Below, piece by piece: positions 15,676-24,277 of a stretch of 42,954 nt of DNA (positions are counted from its first letter, which is position 1; the number at the start of each line of letters is the position of its first letter). The notes beneath the pieces were generated by a model, which searched no databases, was not told the origin of the DNA, and was given only the letters and a program-made list of their open reading frames with translations. The DNA is from an uncultured Oscillospiraceae bacterium (GTDB taxonomy: Bacteria > Bacillota > Clostridia > Oscillospirales > Ruminococcaceae). The DNA is taken from contig URGQ01000006.1 of the NCBI GenBank assembly GCA_900547385.1, forward strand, positions 1-42,954, read 5' to 3'. The translations under genes and the position numbers were made by a program.

Positions 15676-15727
15676 AAAAGACCGTGGACATGATATAAGT
15701 TAAGTATATCATACCCACAGTCTTTTT
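15676..15727 (-). terminator. Terminator between the permease gene and pucR
   Basis: AGACTGTGGGTATGATATA and TATATCATGTCCACGGTCT, read on the minus strand, form a long stem with a 7-base loop followed by TTTTTA. It lies between the permease stop and the pucR start. Confidence 0.75.
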
Positions 15728-15744
15728 TGTATACCAATATTTTT

Positions 15745-17355
15745 TTAGCCCAGTATCAGTCCGCTAAGCAATACTACCGCGCCGGAGGTGAGCGAAAACA
15801 GCAGTGCCACCGGCAGCAGCTTTCTGATGATAGCACCAACCATTTCCGGATGGCCGGCTGTTGTAGCTCCTAGAACGATTTTGCTTGGGCTGATGAGGCT
15901 GCCGGCGCTGCCGCCCACGGTCTGTGCCGCCAGAATAGGGGCAGGCTGCAAACCAACCAGTTCTGCCGTCGTCATCTGGAAGCTGCCAAACAGGATATTG
16001 CTGGACATATTGGAGCCGGTGATAAAGGAGCCGAGCATTCCCACCAGCGCTGCCAGCGCCGCATAGTACGGCCCAAATACCGCGGAAAATCCACCCGCCA
16101 AGGCAGCGGTTTGGCCGGTGCCGCTCATAATATTGGCAAGCACCAGAAACACCATAACCGAAACAGAGGAGGGCCATGCTTTTTTCAGGCTGTCCCGCAG
16201 GATCTGCTGCCCGCTGCCCGCTGTAAGCCAGCCCCGACGCCGAAAATAGAAGAACCCGAAGCCTGCCGCCAAAAACAGGAACACACCCGCGTTGGTGAGG
16301 CTGAGCGGAGAAAAGCCGCTGACCTCCTCGGTAATGGCTGTACCGCCGCTGACAACGGCAGGAATATGGAGCGAAACGGAAACACCCGCCAACGCCCGCT
16401 TGACCGAAGGAATGAGCAGGCAGACCAGTGAAAAGGCCGTCATGACAAGGTAAGGGGAAAAGGCGTGCAGGATCCCCATGCCCTGCGGCGCCTGTTCCGA
16501 CAAAAGCGTTCCGCGCGACGGCTCCATGGCACGGCTGTTTTCCAGCTCCCACGGTGTATTGTAAAGTGGAAGCCGCCCCAAAAGAAGCGATACCACCAAA
16601 GCCAGACAGCAGGGAATAAAGCAGCAGAGTGTGGTATTGACCTGACTCATCAGCAGTTCCCCGCCGCCCTGCACCAGACTGAGCACCAGTACAGCGGGCA
16701 ATCCGCGGCGAAGTGCTGCGCCCCTGCCGTAAAACCAGCAGACCAGTAATCCGGAAACAAGATTCATTGCGAAGAGCAGCGCAGCGGTCCACAAAGCGCT
16801 TTGCCAGTAAAGGGGCATGGCTTCGTTCAAGCCCGCCTGCGCCGCCAGCGCATCCCATGCAGCGCTGAGCGTACCGAAGGTGTTGCCCCACGCCTCGCCC
16901 AAAGGGGCAATAGCAAGCGCCCAGAGCGGAGAAACACCTATTTCGATGAGGAGCGGCGCGCAAATCGCCACCGGTACGCCGAAGCCGGTGATCCCCTGCA
17001 AAAATGCCGAAAATGTGTAGCCGATAATGAGAATTTGCAGAAGCTTATTGGGGGTGGCCTGCTGAATCCCCGCACGAATGACACGAAATGCACCAGCCTC
17101 CCGCACGATATTGTACATAAGGATTGCCGGACAGATGATGAGAATAATGCTGAGTGAACTCCATGCGCCCTTGGCGGCGCTGACCAGAATTTGCAGCGGA
17201 TGCGCCCCAAATGCAGATAGAGCAATTACAGCATCTACGGCGACCGAAACGACCGCCGCGCGGCCCACGCTCCACTTGCAGCCCACCAGCAGAATAATGA
17301 GCAACAGTACCGGCACTGCTGCCAGCAGGCATAATAGGATTGGACTGAGTTCCAT
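15745..17355 (-). CDS. LctP-family permease (lactate/glycolate-type 2-hydroxy acid transporter)
   Basis: 536 residues with about 13 membrane helices. Family marks are visible: the N-terminal helix pair, KGAWSSLSIILIICPAILMYNIVREAG, FLQGITGFGVPVAICAPLLI (residues 118-137), WALAIAPLGEAWGNTFGTLSAAWDAL, GMLGSFITGSNMSSNILFGSFQ and VGGSAGSLISPSKIVLGATTAG. Known LctP members carry L- and D-lactate and glycolate with protons. There is no lactate dehydrogenase nearby; the partners are two DUF1116 genes, so the cargo may be another small 2-oxo or 2-hydroxy acid. Oxamate, an isostere of pyruvate, is one possibility (inference). GGAG precedes the ATG. Confidence 0.9.
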   Translation of the reverse strand: MELSPILLCLLAAVPVLLLIILLVGCKWSVGRAAVVSVAVDAVIALSAFGAHPLQILVSAAKGAWSSLSIILIICPAILMYNIVREAGAFRVIRAGIQQATPNKLLQILIIGYTFSAFLQGITGFGVPVAICAPLLIEIGVSPLWALAIAPLGEAWGNTFGTLSAAWDALAAQAGLNEAMPLYWQSALWTAALLFAMNLVSGLLVCWFYGRGAALRRGLPAVLVLSLVQGGGELLMSQVNTTLCCFIPCCLALVVSLLLGRLPLYNTPWELENSRAMEPSRGTLLSEQAPQGMGILHAFSPYLVMTAFSLVCLLIPSVKRALAGVSVSLHIPAVVSGGTAITEEVSGFSPLSLTNAGVFLFLAAGFGFFYFRRRGWLTAGSGQQILRDSLKKAWPSSVSVMVFLVLANIMSGTGQTAALAGGFSAVFGPYYAALAALVGMLGSFITGSNMSSNILFGSFQMTTAELVGLQPAPILAAQTVGGSAGSLISPSKIVLGATTAGHPEMVGAIIRKLLPVALLFSLTSGAVVLLSGLILG

Positions 17356-17392
17356 AGTATACTCCGTTCTTTCTCTTTATTAAAGCATAGCA

Positions 17393-17432
17393 CAGCAGGT
17401 GTCGGTTCCCCATAGGGGCCCGACGCCTGCCG
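17393..17432 (-). promoter_or_regulatory. Intercistronic hairpin between DUF1116 gene and permease gene
   Basis: CAGCAGGTGTCGG (17393-17405) and CCGACGCCTGCCG (about 17420-17432) form a GC-rich stem without a following T run, in the 97-base gap between the two genes. It is more likely a processing or partial-termination element than a full terminator. Confidence 0.45.
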
Positions 17433-17452
17433 GCTAATCAAACTCTTTGTTA

Positions 17453-18715
17453 TTATTGCAGGCCGTGCGCTTCACCAAAGGCAACCATCGCCTCTTCGAA
17501 CATTTCCAGCGGTGCCTTAGAAATACCGGCACCGATCATACCAACGCCGGGGCGTTTACAGGCAATAGCGGTATTGATGATGGGGGAAATACCGGTTTCC
17601 ACTACTTTGAGAATATCGATACCGATGGGCGAACCACGGAAATCCATATCCGGCATGGCATACTGATCCTGCTCCGAAAGGGTGATTTCGTACATGTTGT
17701 TGGTGTAGTTCACAGCGTCCTGGTACTTGCCAGCACCCAGGAAGCGAACAATGGCAGGGGCAGTAGCGATGGCCATGCCGCCAATGCCGCCGGTTTCCAT
17801 AATGGCGCTGTCACCGATGTCCTTATTGGCGTCCTCCGCGGAATAGCCCGGGAAATAAGCACCTGCCACATCCGCTGCGGGAGCGGTAAACCAGCGGTCG
17901 CCCAGGCCGCTCACCCGGATGCCGATATTGACGCCGTTGCGGGCCATCGCGGTCACCATGGTGGAATGCTCGATGCCATGTGCCGCATCGGCGCAGGCCT
18001 TATTGGCCGCCATGGCAAAGTTGAGGAAAAACTGGTCATTGTTCCAGGTCAGGAAGTGCATAATCTGGGTAAGCGCCGCACGGCTTTCTACCACCTCGCA
18101 CAGCGTTTCCGCTATGGTCTTTACAAACAGATTGGTAGCGGCATTATTGCGCATATGCAGCTCATCCCCCATGGCCAGCGCCTGAGAAATGATCATCTTT
18201 AGGTTAATCCCGCCCATGGTGCGGACAACATCCTTCAGCGCCGGGCCCAGCACCTTTTCCAGCCACACCAGCTGGTCTACGGTATCCTGGCCGCAGCTGC
18301 CAAAGCGGATGCCCTTGCCGGTGCCCTCATTGATGGTGGAATAGGCATAATTGCCGTTCTCCTTATTCAGCACGCAGATCATCGGCATGGAATAGGAGGT
18401 CACACCCGTCATGGGACCTACGGCATTGTGGTGATGGCACGGTTCATATTTTATCTTACCGCTGCCTGCCAGCGCAAGGGCTTCTTCATCATTTTCCGCC
18501 AGGCCTTCATATTTCAGTACGGCAACAATGGCTCCGCGCATGGGGCCGCACATCTCCTCCCACGCAATGGGTGGGCCTGCATGCAGCAGGGTGTACTTGT
18601 CAATTCCCAGCACCTCATGGGCAGGTTTGATATCCACCCAGTAGGGCTGGGCGTTTTTCAGTTTATTCACGGCGGTTTCATTGGCCTGCCGGATCATTTC
18701 CTTCAGATCGCTCAT
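17453..18715 (-). CDS. DUF1116 protein A (YlbE/AllG-like)
   Basis: 420 residues. Motifs shared with its tandem neighbour and with the DUF1116 family: HAGPPIAWEEMCGPMRGAI (residues 41-59), GPMTGVTSYSMP, NYAYSTINEGTGKGIRFG, AMGDELHMRNNAA, NDQFFLNFAMAANKA, MARNGVNIGIRVSGLGDRWFTAPA, AYFPGYSAEDANKDIGDSAI, GIDILKVVETGISPIINT and KRPGVGMIGAGI. No signal or membrane segment; a cytoplasmic enzyme subunit is likely. In E. coli the DUF1116 protein YlbE (AllG) works with FdrA (AllF) and YlbF (AllH) as an oxamate carbamoyltransferase in allantoin breakdown; neither partner is encoded here. It starts 28 bases after the other copy, with a GGAG site. Confidence 0.88.
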   Translation of the reverse strand: MSDLKEMIRQANETAVNKLKNAQPYWVDIKPAHEVLGIDKYTLLHAGPPIAWEEMCGPMRGAIVAVLKYEGLAENDEEALALAGSGKIKYEPCHHHNAVGPMTGVTSYSMPMICVLNKENGNYAYSTINEGTGKGIRFGSCGQDTVDQLVWLEKVLGPALKDVVRTMGGINLKMIISQALAMGDELHMRNNAATNLFVKTIAETLCEVVESRAALTQIMHFLTWNNDQFFLNFAMAANKACADAAHGIEHSTMVTAMARNGVNIGIRVSGLGDRWFTAPAADVAGAYFPGYSAEDANKDIGDSAIMETGGIGGMAIATAPAIVRFLGAGKYQDAVNYTNNMYEITLSEQDQYAMPDMDFRGSPIGIDILKVVETGISPIINTAIACKRPGVGMIGAGISKAPLEMFEEAMVAFGEAHGLQ

Positions 18716-18743
18716 GGTTATCTCCTTTATTTATCTGTTGCGA

Positions 18744-20000
18744 TTATTCTTCGGTTATCCCTTCGTACTCGGCCAGCGCATACAGGGCCTGTTCAAAGCA
18801 CTCCATAGGAGGCTTAACGACACCCGCACCCACCTGCCCTACACCAGGCTTTTTGTGCGCCATACCAGTATTGATGACAGGCAGAATACCCGTTTCAATA
18901 ACCTTGCGGATATCAATGCCTGTGCCGGTACCGGTAAAGTCCATGGTCGGCATCACATAGGCATCGTTTTCCCCAACGGTGATCTCCATCATATCGCGGG
19001 AATACTTCATGGCGCTGCTGATATTTCCGGCGCCGACAAAGCGCACCACCGCGGGAGAGGATGCCATGGCAAAGCCACCGATTCCAAAGGTCTCACAGAT
19101 GGCACTGTCGCCCATATCGGGGTTGGCATCCGCTTCGGAATAACCGGGGAAATAGAGGCCGACCGGCATACAGGCGGGCGCCTGGAACCAGCGGTCGCCC
19201 AGCGCGCTGACCTGAATTCCAAAGTTAGTTCCGTTGCGGCTCATAGCGGTAACTACGCTGCAATGAGGAATGTCACGAACGGGATCCATGGTTGCCTTGC
19301 CCGCCGCCATGGCGAGGTTCAGGAAGAACTGATCGTTGGTGGAAAGGAAGCTAAGAATCTTAAAGCGCTTGGCCGGGTCCTCCACCACATTGGCAAGGTA
19401 AGGGGCCAGTTCACGGGTAAGCAACGAGGACGCCGCTACATTGCGCTGGTGCATTTCATCACCCATCGCCAACGCACGGGAAATAATGAGCTTGAGGGAA
19501 ATCGGGCCGGATTCCTGGAGCGCTCTCTTCATAGCAGGGCCCAAATCATTCTGGATCCAGCGCAGGCGGTCAATAACCTCCGTGGAGTTAGCGCCAAAGC
19601 GCATGACCTTGCCGATTCCTTCGTTAAAGGTGCTGTAGGCGTAATTGCCGAAGGTCTTATTACGAACCACCCACAGTGGCATGGAACGGGTAATCATACC
19701 AGTCATGGGGCCTACACAGTGCATACTGTGATTGGAGATAAAATGAATCTTACCGGAAGCGGCCATCTTGGCTGCCTCCTCCAGGGTGGAAGCCATCCCT
19801 TCATATACCGCGGCCCCCATAATAGCACCCTGCATCGGGCCGCACATCTCTTCCCAGGCAATGGGCGGGCCCGCATGGCCGATGGAATGGTTATCTAACT
19901 CCGGGATCACTTCCCCGGCCGGGCACACATCAATGAGTTCCGGTTCTCCACTGAGGATGCGCCGCAGCGCTTCCTTATTGGCTTGTTCTATTCTTTCCAT
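18744..20000 (-). CDS. DUF1116 protein B (YlbE/AllG-like), tandem paralogue
   Basis: 418 residues from ATG at 20000; GTG (20009) or TTG (20012) just upstream are also possible and would add three or four residues, and the ribosome binding site is weak for all. It carries every motif of copy A in the same order (GHAGPPIAWEEMCGPMQGAI, NYAYSTFNEGIGKVMRFG, AMGDEMHQRN, TNDQFFLNLAMAAGKA, MSRNGTNFGIQVSALGDRWFQAPA, KKPGVGQVGAGV). The two proteins are similar over their whole length, so they arose by duplication and could form a heteromer. It is the first gene of the minus-strand set DUF1116-DUF1116-permease, divergent from the NRAMP-like transporter gene. Confidence 0.87.
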   Translation of the reverse strand: MERIEQANKEALRRILSGEPELIDVCPAGEVIPELDNHSIGHAGPPIAWEEMCGPMQGAIMGAAVYEGMASTLEEAAKMAASGKIHFISNHSMHCVGPMTGMITRSMPLWVVRNKTFGNYAYSTFNEGIGKVMRFGANSTEVIDRLRWIQNDLGPAMKRALQESGPISLKLIISRALAMGDEMHQRNVAASSLLTRELAPYLANVVEDPAKRFKILSFLSTNDQFFLNLAMAAGKATMDPVRDIPHCSVVTAMSRNGTNFGIQVSALGDRWFQAPACMPVGLYFPGYSEADANPDMGDSAICETFGIGGFAMASSPAVVRFVGAGNISSAMKYSRDMMEITVGENDAYVMPTMDFTGTGTGIDIRKVIETGILPVINTGMAHKKPGVGQVGAGVVKPPMECFEQALYALAEYEGITEE

Positions 20001-20386
20001 ATCATTCACCAATTTCTTTCGTATTTAGTCGCATTACCGCGGCGGAGGGGTGCCGGGGAGGGGCAGCCCACTTATACTTGGGCTGGTTTGCTTTTTCATT
20101 GTGCCACTTTCCTGGCTTTTCGTCATCGTTTCCGGTATCTAAAAAAAACGATTTGGAATATGCATGGTGCACAACAGGCCATTTCATTATTTATCTTAGC
20201 ACAGCACTACAAAGTCTCCATTTTCTATTAGTCGGCAATAAATTCGCCAAATTATTTGTGGCGATGGAGGAAACAATATGCAGCATCAACAAAATTCTTC
20301 CGCATTTCTTTGATTCTTCTTTAACAAACTTCAATTGATTGTGCAGATTGCCCACCACTATAGGCGATATTTCGTGCACAGAACCA

Positions 20387-20415
20387 TTGTTAATGCCTTA
20401 TCAAGTTGGTATAAT
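20387..20415 (+). promoter_or_regulatory. Promoter of the NRAMP-like transporter gene
   Basis: TTGTTA (20387-20392), 17 bases, TATAAT (20410-20415). The remaining 20001-20386 holds no gene; it is AT-rich and must contain the promoter of the divergent DUF1116 operon, which I could not pin down. Confidence 0.7.
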
Positions 20416-20421
20416 CGCCTT

Positions 20422-20574
20422 GAAAGTTGAGTCTCAACCAAACCAAATAAGTTCTATCGTTCAAATCTGCTAAAGTGCAAGCTGGCATAGACCGTGCGTG
20501 AGGGGCGCAGGTCCTGTGCCAACAAGCACTTAACCAAAAATGTGATCTGAAGTTCACTTAGGAGGTAAACTCTA
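20422..20574 (+). promoter_or_regulatory. Structured 5' leader of the NRAMP-like transporter mRNA
   Basis: From the predicted start near 20422 to the ATG there are about 150 bases. Nested helices can be drawn: AAGTGC (20473-20478) with GCACTT (20526-20531); TGGCA (20483-20487) with TGCCA (20517-20521); GACC (20490-20493) with GGTC (20510-20513); TGCG (20495-20498) with CGCA (20506-20509). A second small hairpin GTGA...TCAC (20542-20557) abuts the AGGAGG site. I could not match it to a known riboswitch class. Confidence 0.45.
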
Positions 20575-21801
20575 ATGGAAAAAAAGACTTTTATGCAAAA
20601 GCTGAAAAATATGGGACCTGCCGCTATTATTACCAGCGCATTCATTGGCCCTGGCACCATTACCACCGCTACCCTGGTGGGCGTTAAGTTCCAGTATGCT
20701 CTGCTGTGGGCCGTTGTCTTCTCCGGCATCGCCCTCATCGTCCTCATGGAAATGTCCTCCCGCATCGCCATCGCTTCTCACAAGAATGTCATCGATGCAG
20801 CCATCGCCCTGAAGCCCGAAAGCCGCGGCTGGCGCCTGTTTGTCCAGATATTTGTCGGCTTAGCCGTCGGTATCTCCTGCTTCGCGTTCCAGTCTGGCAA
20901 TGAGATCGGCGCCTCCGCCGGTCTGCAGGATATCACTGGTATGCCCCAGTGGGTCTCCGCTCTCATCATCGGCGTTATCGCCCTTATCGCCGCCTTAGCC
21001 TCCAATAAGGTCTTGGAGACCATCATGCAGGTATTCGTCAGCGTCATGGGTGTTCTGTTCCTTGTTACCGCTATTGCTGTTGCCCCCAACCTGGGCCAAG
21101 TCGTAACCGGTTTGGTTCCTGTTGTTCCCGAAGGCGGCCTGATGAATACCATGGCGCTCATCGGTACCACCCTTATCGGCATGAACCTCATCCTGCACTC
21201 CATCACCTCTCAGGGCAAGTACACTTCCATTGAGGAGCTGCCCGATGCCCGTTTTGACATTCGTTTCAACATCATTATCGGTATTATCATCACTGCTTCT
21301 ATTCTTATCACTAGTGGCACTGTGCTGTATGGGACCGGCACTTCCGTCAATGGCGCCCTGACCTTCACTAAATCTCTGGAGCCGGTACTGGGTTCCTGGG
21401 CCCGTGTGGTAGGCGATATCGGCCTGCTGGCCGCCGGTCTGTCCTCTGCTATCGCAGTCGGCTTCACCTTCAAGACCATCTTCAGCGCCCTGTTCCACTG
21501 GGAGGGCGGTTCCTCCTGCACCAAGGCCAAGCTGCTGGCGATCATCGTTATCGTATTTGGCACCGTGCTGGCCATGGTAAATACCTCCCCCGCTGCCATC
21601 ATCGTAGCGGCTCAGGCCATCAGCGGTTTCATTCTTCCCTTTATCGCTATTCTGCTGCTGGTCATTGCCAATAGCAAAAAACTGCTGGGCAACTACACCA
21701 ACTCTGTCATTCGTAATGTACTGGGCGGCATTGCTGCTGTAGCTACCCTGGGTTTGGCCATTCGTGCCCTGTATAACCTCATTACCACCCTCGCTAAATA
21801 A
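20575..21801 (+). CDS. NRAMP-fold transporter lacking the metal-binding motifs
   Basis: 408 residues, about 11 membrane helices, clearly related to NRAMP transporters by the helix 1 frame GPAAIITSAFIGPGTITTATLVG and the helix 6 frame GTTLIGMNLILHS. In metal-carrying NRAMPs these positions read DPGN and MPH; here they are GPGT (residues 25-28) and IGM (201-203), so the Asp, Asn, Met and His of the metal site are missing. Relatives such as Bacillus YcsG occur beside 5-oxoproline-use genes, suggesting organic cargo for this branch. The gene is divergent from the DUF1116-permease operon, has an AGGAGG site, its own promoter and a structured leader, and ends at a terminator. Calling it a manganese or iron transporter would be unsafe. 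Confidence 0.85.
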   Translation: MEKKTFMQKLKNMGPAAIITSAFIGPGTITTATLVGVKFQYALLWAVVFSGIALIVLMEMSSRIAIASHKNVIDAAIALKPESRGWRLFVQIFVGLAVGISCFAFQSGNEIGASAGLQDITGMPQWVSALIIGVIALIAALASNKVLETIMQVFVSVMGVLFLVTAIAVAPNLGQVVTGLVPVVPEGGLMNTMALIGTTLIGMNLILHSITSQGKYTSIEELPDARFDIRFNIIIGIIITASILITSGTVLYGTGTSVNGALTFTKSLEPVLGSWARVVGDIGLLAAGLSSAIAVGFTFKTIFSALFHWEGGSSCTKAKLLAIIVIVFGTVLAMVNTSPAAIIVAAQAISGFILPFIAILLLVIANSKKLLGNYTNSVIRNVLGGIAAVATLGLAIRALYNLITTLAK

Positions 21802-21845
21802 TATCTTCGTCCCCTCAATGTTTTTCCCTAAATATATTTTCTCAC

Positions 21846-21877
21846 AAAAAGAGAGCACCCACAGGTGCCCTCTTTTT
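21846..21877 (+). terminator. Terminator after the NRAMP-like gene
   Basis: AAAAAGAGAGCAC and GTGCCCTCTTTTT form a 13-base stem with one mismatch and a 6-base loop. Confidence 0.7.
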
Positions 21878-21900
21878 GTATCTGCACAAAGTGGAATGCC

Positions 21901-21935
21901 AAAAACCGCCCGGCACAAAACCGGACGGTCTTTTT
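21901..21935 (-). terminator. Terminator of asnA (bidirectional form)
   Basis: ACCGCCCGG (21905-21913) and CCGGACGGT (21921-21929) form a stem flanked by A and T runs on the two sides, directly after the asnA stop. Confidence 0.75.
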
Positions 21936-21945
21936 ATTAAAGAAC

Positions 21946-22959
21946 TTACAGCAGGATAATACCCGCGGCTTCGCATTTCTGCATGGTATCGTCATCCCAC
22001 ACCGAAGACTGCACCTCACCGATATGGGCGGTCCCCATCAGGAACATGCACAGTCTTGATTGGCCAATACCGCCACCAATGGTCAGCGGCAGCTTTCCGG
22101 CCAGCAGCATCCGGTGGAAGGGCAATGTACGGCGGTTTTCACAGCCGGAAAGGGTCAGCTGGCGGTCCAGTGCCGCAGGATCTACACGGATGCCCATGGA
22201 GGACAGCTCGAATGCTGTTCCCAGCACTCGGTTATAAACCAGCAGGTCACCATTTAGGGTCCAGTCATCGTAGTCTGGGGCACGGCCATCATGGGGCTGG
22301 CCGCTGCGCAGCTTACCGCCAATCTGCATTAGGAATACAGTGCCGCATTCCCTCGCAATGGCATTTTCCCGCTCCTTAGGGGTCAGCTCCGGGTAACGGT
22401 CTTCCAGCTCCTGTGTGGTGATGAAGGTGACCTCCGGCACCAGGTCCGGAACCGTATTCAGCTGCGGATATATGGCCCGCAGGGTGCGCTGAGTGGAAAC
22501 GATCGCATCCACAATACTCTGTACCGTAGCCTTCAGATAGGCCACATTACGCTCCTCTGGCGTGATGACCTTTTCCCAATCCCACTGGTCCACATAGATG
22601 GAGTGAATGTTATCCAGCGTTTCATCCCGCCGGATGGCATTCATATCGGTATAAAGGCCCTTGCCGGGACGGAAGCCGTAGCGGTGCAGCGCCAAGCGCT
22701 TCCACTTAGCCAGGGAGTGCACCACCTGTGCATCCCGGCCGATATCCGGCACATCAAAGGAAACGGGACGCTCCACTCCATTTAGGTCATCATTCAAGCC
22801 GGTGGAAGCCTCCACAAACAGCGGGGCTGATACCCGGCTGAGATTCAGATTTCCGCAGAGAGTATCCTCAAACACCCGCTTGATCAGGCTGATGGCCTTT
22901 TGGGTATCGTACAGGGAAAGGCAGCTGTGGTAACCTGCCGGAATGAACACTTTACTCAT
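21946..22959 (-). CDS. asnA: Aspartate-ammonia ligase (asparagine synthetase A)
   Basis: 337 residues, near the usual 330. AsnA makes asparagine from aspartate, ammonia and ATP (AMP-forming) and is a class II aminoacyl-tRNA-synthetase fold. Recognisable segments: SPLFVE in the form SAPLFVEASTGLNDDLNGVERPV, VVHSLAKWKRLALHRYGF, GLYTDMNAIRRDE, YVDQWDWEKVI, VTFITTQELEDRYPELTPKERENAIARECGTVFLMQIGG and IGGGIGQSRLCMFLMGTAHIGEVQ at the C-terminus. The start has AAAGGAG 9 bases upstream and a very good promoter. It stands as a single transcription unit. Confidence 0.96.
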   Translation of the reverse strand: MSKVFIPAGYHSCLSLYDTQKAISLIKRVFEDTLCGNLNLSRVSAPLFVEASTGLNDDLNGVERPVSFDVPDIGRDAQVVHSLAKWKRLALHRYGFRPGKGLYTDMNAIRRDETLDNIHSIYVDQWDWEKVITPEERNVAYLKATVQSIVDAIVSTQRTLRAIYPQLNTVPDLVPEVTFITTQELEDRYPELTPKERENAIARECGTVFLMQIGGKLRSGQPHDGRAPDYDDWTLNGDLLVYNRVLGTAFELSSMGIRVDPAALDRQLTLSGCENRRTLPFHRMLLAGKLPLTIGGGIGQSRLCMFLMGTAHIGEVQSSVWDDDTMQKCEAAGIILL

Positions 22960-22995
22960 TGTTCCGCACTCCTTTGCGTAAAAAATATATCTGCA

Positions 22996-23024
22996 AGTAT
23001 AGGCCTGCCCACGGCATTTGTCAA
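22996..23024 (-). promoter_or_regulatory. Promoter of asnA
   Basis: TTGACA (23019-23024), 17-base spacer, TATACT (22996-23001) on the minus strand. Confidence 0.8.
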
Positions 23025-23058
23025 GCCAAAAATGAAATTTAACATGGCCTTAACTTGC

Positions 23059-23087
23059 AAAAAAGGCCAACCCACAGGGTCGGCCTC
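23059..23087 (-). terminator. Terminator after the DUF3810 gene
   Basis: AGGCCGACCC-TGT-GGGTTGGCCT followed by TTTTT on the minus strand. Confidence 0.8.
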
Positions 23088-23119
23088 TCTCGGTTTGCAG
23101 GAACCGGCAAATATACTAC

Positions 23120-24268
23120 TCAAATCAATCCCTGCGCCCTGTAAAAAGCGATGAGCAGATCGACCATACGGCCGTAGCTCTGCACCCCATCGGTCTGGTC
23201 ATTGGCCTTTAGGTAGGCATCGTTCCAGCGGTCAGCCGTTTCGCCTACCGGCGTTTCATACTTTTTCCAGTAACGGCTGTTGGCCGCCAGATCCCGCAGC
23301 ACTCCTTCCGGCAGCAGCGTATAAATCTCCTGCCAGGCGTTTGGGTCATAGCGGTACAGGCGGTTTGTAGCATGGATAAGTCCCATCATCGCGCCGCTGT
23401 ACCGCAGCTCTGTATTATCGCTATTATAGCAGGCCAGATAAGAAATAAAATTCGCCTCATCCTCCCGCATAAAGCCGCAGATGTGGGAAAGCTCATGGCA
23501 CATGGTGGAGGAGATCCCATAGGCCGGTTGGTGCACATTGATGTTCGGCTCCGAGATATAAGGAAAAATCACACCAGTCAGCTGAATATAGCTCATGACC
23601 TCTGAAAAATACATGGCTTTGGGGCGGGTCTGTCCCGCCAGGTCAAAGAGCTGTACCCCATAGATCTCATCCAGTGCCGTCACCGCACCAGTAGCGGTCT
23701 CCGCCAATTCCGCATAGGTCACGGAAGAAGCAAATACCCCCTCGCTATCTTCCTCACACTGTGGCCGCAGCTCCGCCGCCTGCCCCGCCAGCAGATGACA
23801 GAGTGACCGAAGCGTTTTCACATCCGTTGCCTCGGTTTGCAACCCCAGACTCTGCCCCACCGGAATACGGTAGTAATTAAGATCCCCGGTAAGAATAAAC
23901 CAAAAGAATACCGCCGAAGCCGCCGAAACTATGATCCACAGCCGCTTTAAGCATACCAGCCACCAGCGTCCTTTCTGCCGGATGGCTTCCCGTATCCAAA
24001 GAACAAGGAACACCAGCGCAGCGGCCCCCAGCAAAAGCAGGATGACCTCCATTACCGAAAAGGGCACCCTCCCGGTCAGCGCTGTCAGAGCCGTTGCCAT
24101 ACCATGGTACCAGCCGCGGCTGTACAGATGCTCCACTTCTTCGGCATTGCCGCGCGCCAGATGGATCAGCAGCAACCCCACTGGCGTCAGCAGTGTCAAC
24201 ACCGTGCAGGCAATGATGCCGCCCCGTTTCATGATCACTTTCGGGTTTTCAGTGGTTTTTATGGCCAT
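23120..24268 (-). CDS. DUF3810 membrane protein with HExxH zinc-protease-like motif
   Basis: 382 residues. Three hydrophobic segments lie near the N-terminus (about 17-37, 68-91 and 110-127), followed by a long extracytoplasmic domain. That domain contains HELSHICGFMREDEANF (residues about 257-273): an HExxH zinc-binding pair followed by a glutamate (EANF), as in gluzincin metallopeptidases, and is the hallmark of DUF3810 proteins. Function is not established; a membrane-anchored peptidase is the natural guess. The gene begins 9 bases after the stop of the thioesterase gene, using AGGATG, so the two are probably translated together. Confidence 0.82.
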   Translation of the reverse strand: MAIKTTENPKVIMKRGGIIACTVLTLLTPVGLLLIHLARGNAEEVEHLYSRGWYHGMATALTALTGRVPFSVMEVILLLLGAAALVFLVLWIREAIRQKGRWWLVCLKRLWIIVSAASAVFFWFILTGDLNYYRIPVGQSLGLQTEATDVKTLRSLCHLLAGQAAELRPQCEEDSEGVFASSVTYAELAETATGAVTALDEIYGVQLFDLAGQTRPKAMYFSEVMSYIQLTGVIFPYISEPNINVHQPAYGISSTMCHELSHICGFMREDEANFISYLACYNSDNTELRYSGAMMGLIHATNRLYRYDPNAWQEIYTLLPEGVLRDLAANSRYWKKYETPVGETADRWNDAYLKANDQTDGVQSYGRMVDLLIAFYRAQGLI

Positions 24269-24277
24269 GCTTCATCC

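Noticed and set aside
15764..16963. 399-codon minus-strand frame within the permease gene
   Set aside because: Shifted frame of the LctP gene; Gly/Cys/Arg-rich with no recognisable domain.
20422..20574. T-box or known metal riboswitch
   Set aside because: No T-box consensus and no recognisable yybP-ykoY or NiCo core motifs were seen in the leader.
20575..21801. Manganese/iron importer (MntH) label
   Set aside because: The fold matches NRAMP but DPGN and MPH are replaced by GPGT and IGM.
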